DNA from: Gammaproteobacteria bacterium
GTDB taxonomy: Bacteria; Pseudomonadota; Gammaproteobacteria; DRLM01
Direction: 5' to 3'
Length of the DNA stretch: 7,863 bases
Assembly (NCBI GenBank): GCA_015490395.1
Contig: WFXX01000156.1
Coordinates: forward strand, 1 to 7,863
Notes under the pieces: model-generated
Seen by the model: the letters and a program-made list of their open reading frames with translations, nothing else
Databases searched by the model: none
What the model was told of the DNA's origin: nothing
Program-made: the position numbers and the translations under genes
In this document: positions 5,506-7,863 of the stretch, piece by piece
Layout: each line of letters opens with the position of its first letter
Numbering within the stretch: position 1 is the first letter of the stretch

Positions 5506-7377
5506 ATGCGTCCACGACCCGCCAGCCATCCACCTCCCTCCCTGCCCCGGGACTGGAAGGCCATCCGCACCCTGCTGCCCTACCTCTGGGAGCACCGCTG
5601 GCGGGTGGGCCTGGCCCTGGCCTGCCTGCTGCTCGCCAAGGGGGCCAACGTGGCCGTGCCCTGGATGCTCAAGGGGGTGGTGGACGCCCTGGACGCCAGC
5701 CGGCGACCGGAGGTGGTGCTGCCGGTGGCCTTCCTCCTGGGCTACGGCCTGGCCCGGCTCTCGGCCTCCCTCTTCGGGGAGCTGCGCGATGCCATCTTCG
5801 CCCGGGTCACCCAGCGCTCCATCCGGCGGGTGGCCCTGCAGGTCTTCCGCCACCTGCACCGGCTCTCCCTGCGCTTCCACCTGGAGCGCCAGACCGGGGG
5901 GCTGTCCCGGGACATCGAGCGCGGCACCCGGGGCATCTCCTTCCTGCTGAGCTTCATGCTCTTCAACATCCTGCCCACCCTGGTGGAGATCGCCCTGGTG
6001 GCGGGGATCCTGCTGGTGGCCTACGGGGCGGGGTTTGCCGGCGTGACCTTCCTCACGGTGACGGCGTACATCGCCTTCACCCTGGCGGTGACCGAGTGGC
6101 GGATGCAGTTCCGCCGGCGGATGAACGAGATGGATTCCCGGGCCAACACCCGGGCCATCGACAGCCTGCTCAACTACGAGACGGTCAAGTACTTCGGCAA
6201 CGAGGCCTACGAGGCCCGCCGCTACGACGACCAGCTCGCGGCCTGGGAGGAGGCGGCCATCCGCAACCAGACCTCCCTGTCGCTGCTCAACTTCGGTCAG
6301 GGGGCCATCATCGCCGCGGGCCTGACCGCCCTGCTCTGGATGGCCGCCGACGGGGTGGTGGCCGGCGCCCTCACCCTGGGCGATCTGGTGCTGATCAACG
6401 CCTATCTCCTGCAGCTCTTCATCCCCATGAACTTCCTGGGCTTCGTGTACCGGGAGATCAAGCACGCCCTGGCGGACATGGAGCGCATGTTCTCCCTGCT
6501 GGATCGCGAGCCCGAGGTGCGCGACCGTCCCGGGGCCCCGGCCCTCGTGGTGCGCCGGGGGGAGGTGTGCTTCCGGCGCGTCTCCTTCGGCTACGGCCCG
6601 GACCGGCGCATCCTGCACGGGGTGGACTTCGAGATCCCCGCTGGGCAGAAGGTGGCGGTGGTGGGCCCCAGCGGGGCGGGCAAGTCCACCCTGGTGCGCC
6701 TGCTCTTTCGCTTCTACGACGTGCAGGAAGGGGCCATCCTCATCGACGGGCAGGACATCCGGGAGGTCACCCAGGAGAGCCTGCGGGCGGCCATCGGCAT
6801 CGTCCCCCAGGACACGGTGCTGTTCAACGACACCATCTACTACAACATCGCCTACGCCCGGCCCGAGGCGAGCCGGGAGGAGGTGGAGCGGGCCGCCCGC
6901 CTGGCCCAGCTCCACGACTTCATCGCCGGCCTGCCCCAGGGCTACGAGACGGTGGTGGGCGAGCGGGGCCTGAAGCTCTCGGGCGGGGAGAAGCAGCGCC
7001 TCGCCATCGCCCGGGTGATCCTCAAGGACCCGCCCATCCTGGTCTTCGACGAGGCCACCTCCGCCCTGGACTCGCGGGCCGAGCGGGCCATCCTCCAGGC
7101 CCTGGAGTCCCTGGCCCGCCGGCGCACCACCCTGGTCATCGCCCACCGCCTCTCCACGGTGGTGGACGCCCACCGCATCCTGGTCATGGACCGGGGCCGC
7201 ATCGTGGAGCGGGGCACCCACCGCCAGCTCCTGGACCAGGGCGGGCTCTACGCCCACCTCTGGTCCCTGCAGCAGGAGGAGCGGGCCCTGGAGGCCGAGC
7301 AGGAGGCCGAAGGAGGGGCCGGAGGGGGCGGCGCTGTGCTACCGTGTCCCGGCGCCCCCGACCAGCGGCCCGCCTGA
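5506..7377 (+). CDS. atm1: Atm1/HMT1-type ABC half-exporter (fused membrane and ATPase domains)
   Basis: The 623-residue inner-membrane protein would act as a homodimer, moving glutathione-linked metals or polysulfides to the periplasm. Helices span about residues 33-320, then the ATPase domain: A-loop Tyr363, Walker A GPSGAGKST (387-395), Q-loop Gln435, signature LSGGEKQ (491-497), Walker B ILVFDE (511-516), D-loop SALD, switch His547; all are intact. NYETVKYFGNEAYE (223-236) and the LNFGQGA and NFLGFVYREI segments mark the Atm1 branch. Tyr188, Arg199, Arg203, Asn262, Gln265, Gly312 and Arg316 match, at a constant offset of 7, the glutathione-site residues I recall for Novosphingobium Atm1. 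The ATG is the first start after an in-frame stop near 5421, but has no clear ribosome site. The last 25 residues are a Gly/Pro-rich, probably disordered tail. A neighbouring gene follows 12 bases later. Confidence 0.95.
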   Translation: MRPRPASHPPPSLPRDWKAIRTLLPYLWEHRWRVGLALACLLLAKGANVAVPWMLKGVVDALDASRRPEVVLPVAFLLGYGLARLSASLFGELRDAIFARVTQRSIRRVALQVFRHLHRLSLRFHLERQTGGLSRDIERGTRGISFLLSFMLFNILPTLVEIALVAGILLVAYGAGFAGVTFLTVTAYIAFTLAVTEWRMQFRRRMNEMDSRANTRAIDSLLNYETVKYFGNEAYEARRYDDQLAAWEEAAIRNQTSLSLLNFGQGAIIAAGLTALLWMAADGVVAGALTLGDLVLINAYLLQLFIPMNFLGFVYREIKHALADMERMFSLLDREPEVRDRPGAPALVVRRGEVCFRRVSFGYGPDRRILHGVDFEIPAGQKVAVVGPSGAGKSTLVRLLFRFYDVQEGAILIDGQDIREVTQESLRAAIGIVPQDTVLFNDTIYYNIAYARPEASREEVERAARLAQLHDFIAGLPQGYETVVGERGLKLSGGEKQRLAIARVILKDPPILVFDEATSALDSRAERAILQALESLARRRTTLVIAHRLSTVVDAHRILVMDRGRIVERGTHRQLLDQGGLYAHLWSLQQEERALEAEQEAEGGAGGGGAVLPCPGAPDQRPA

Positions 7378-7389
7378 GGGAGCCCAGCC

Positions 7390-7863
7390 ATGCCCGCCGA
7401 CCGCGCCGTCCTGGCCTTCCCGGAGCACCCCGACCTGGCCCGCTCCCTGGCCGGGCGGCTGGGCCTGCCCTGCCTGGAGGTGGAGGTGCACCGCTTCCCC
7501 GACGGCGAGAGCCGGGTGCGGGTGCCCCACCCGGCCCCGGCGGAGGCCATCCTCTGCCGCTCCCTGGACCGGCCCAACGACAAGCTGGTGGAGCTGCTCC
7601 TGTGCTGCCGGGCCCTGCGGGAGGGGGGCACCCGCCGCATCACCCTGGTGGCCCCCTACCTCTGCTACATGCGCCAGGACGCGGCCTTCCGGCCGGGCGA
7701 GGCGGTGAGCCAGCGCATCGTGGGCCGCTGGCTGGGTTCCCTGGTGGACCGCCTGGTGACCGTGGACCCCCATCTGCACCGCACCGCCCGCCTGGAGGAG
7801 GCCTATCCGGACACCCATTGCACCACCCTCACCGCCGCCCCCCTGATGGCCGCCCTGCTGCGC
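7390..7863 (+). CDS. prs: Divergent ribose-phosphate diphosphokinase (PRPP synthetase), 3' end missing
   Basis: The window holds 158 codons, about half of the roughly 300-residue family length. The enzyme makes PRPP from ribose 5-phosphate and ATP for nucleotide, His, Trp and NAD synthesis. Family motifs are HRFPDGE (34-40), NDKLVELL (63-70), PYLCYMRQDAAF (89-100), RPGEAVSQRI (101-110) and TVDPHLH (124-130). They differ from canonical Prs, which has GYARQD, PISAK and VDLHAEQIQGFF: here Tyr-Met precedes RQD, and the stretch after DPHLH does not match the usual QIQGFF segment. This looks like a second, noncanonical paralogue, not the main housekeeping prs, though the Arg-Gln-Asp and metal-binding His region are kept. 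AGGGAG lies about 8 bases before the ATG and overlaps the exporter's stop region, so the two genes are likely translationally coupled. The missing half prevents checking the PRPP-binding loop. Confidence 0.88.
   Translation, partial: MPADRAVLAFPEHPDLARSLAGRLGLPCLEVEVHRFPDGESRVRVPHPAPAEAILCRSLDRPNDKLVELLLCCRALREGGTRRITLVAPYLCYMRQDAAFRPGEAVSQRIVGRWLGSLVDRLVTVDPHLHRTARLEEAYPDTHCTTLTAAPLMAALLR

Noticed and set aside
7337..7345. Extended -10-like TG-C-TACCGT before the PRPP synthetase gene
   Set aside because: It lies inside the exporter coding region, has no -35 partner, and the 12-base gene spacing already suggests co-transcription.

Overview
This window looks like a chromosomal piece of a very GC-rich (by eye around 70%) gammaproteobacterium. 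The best clue is gene order: FmdB zinc-ribbon gene(s), aspS, yebC and the first codons of ruvC on one strand, which is the classic gammaproteobacterial aspS-yebC-ruvCAB neighbourhood. The AspRS and YebC proteins also closely resemble Pseudomonas and E. coli versions. The high GC would suit an Ectothiorhodospiraceae/Chromatiales-like lineage, but I cannot place the genus.

Layout. Everything from 5313 down to 1 is on the minus strand, in transcription order: fmdB-1 (5313-5014), fmdB-2 (4983-4750), aspS (4605-2794), nadA (2649-1549), an alpha/beta hydrolase (1516-869), yebC (811-68) and the start of ruvC (34 to the window edge). The two gaps of about 144 bases, before aspS and before nadA, hold hairpins and candidate promoters. 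The other gaps (30-57 bases) look like operon spacings. On the plus strand, after a 192-base divergent intergenic region with a perfect TATAAT box facing fmdB-1, come an Atm1/HMT1-type ABC half-exporter (5506-7377) and, 12 bases later, a divergent ribose-phosphate diphosphokinase gene (7390 onward) cut by the window end.

Function. The minus-strand genes are housekeeping: tRNA aspartylation, the first committed NAD intermediate (quinolinate), a translation-linked YebC protein and Holliday-junction resolution. AspRS carries the His/Gly pair known from nondiscriminating enzymes, which implies that Asn-tRNA is made by amidation of Asp-tRNA(Asn). NadA is the long, Bacillus-like form, not the E. 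coli form. The exporter keeps what I recall as the full glutathione-site residue set of Novosphingobium Atm1.

I see no mobile element, CRISPR array, tRNA or rRNA, and no convincing novel multi-gene system. The points most worth a second look are the divergent PRPP synthetase tied to an Atm1 exporter, the tandem FmdB pair with contrasting tails, the insertion of nadA and a hydrolase between aspS and yebC, and several hairpins or repeats in the intergenic regions.
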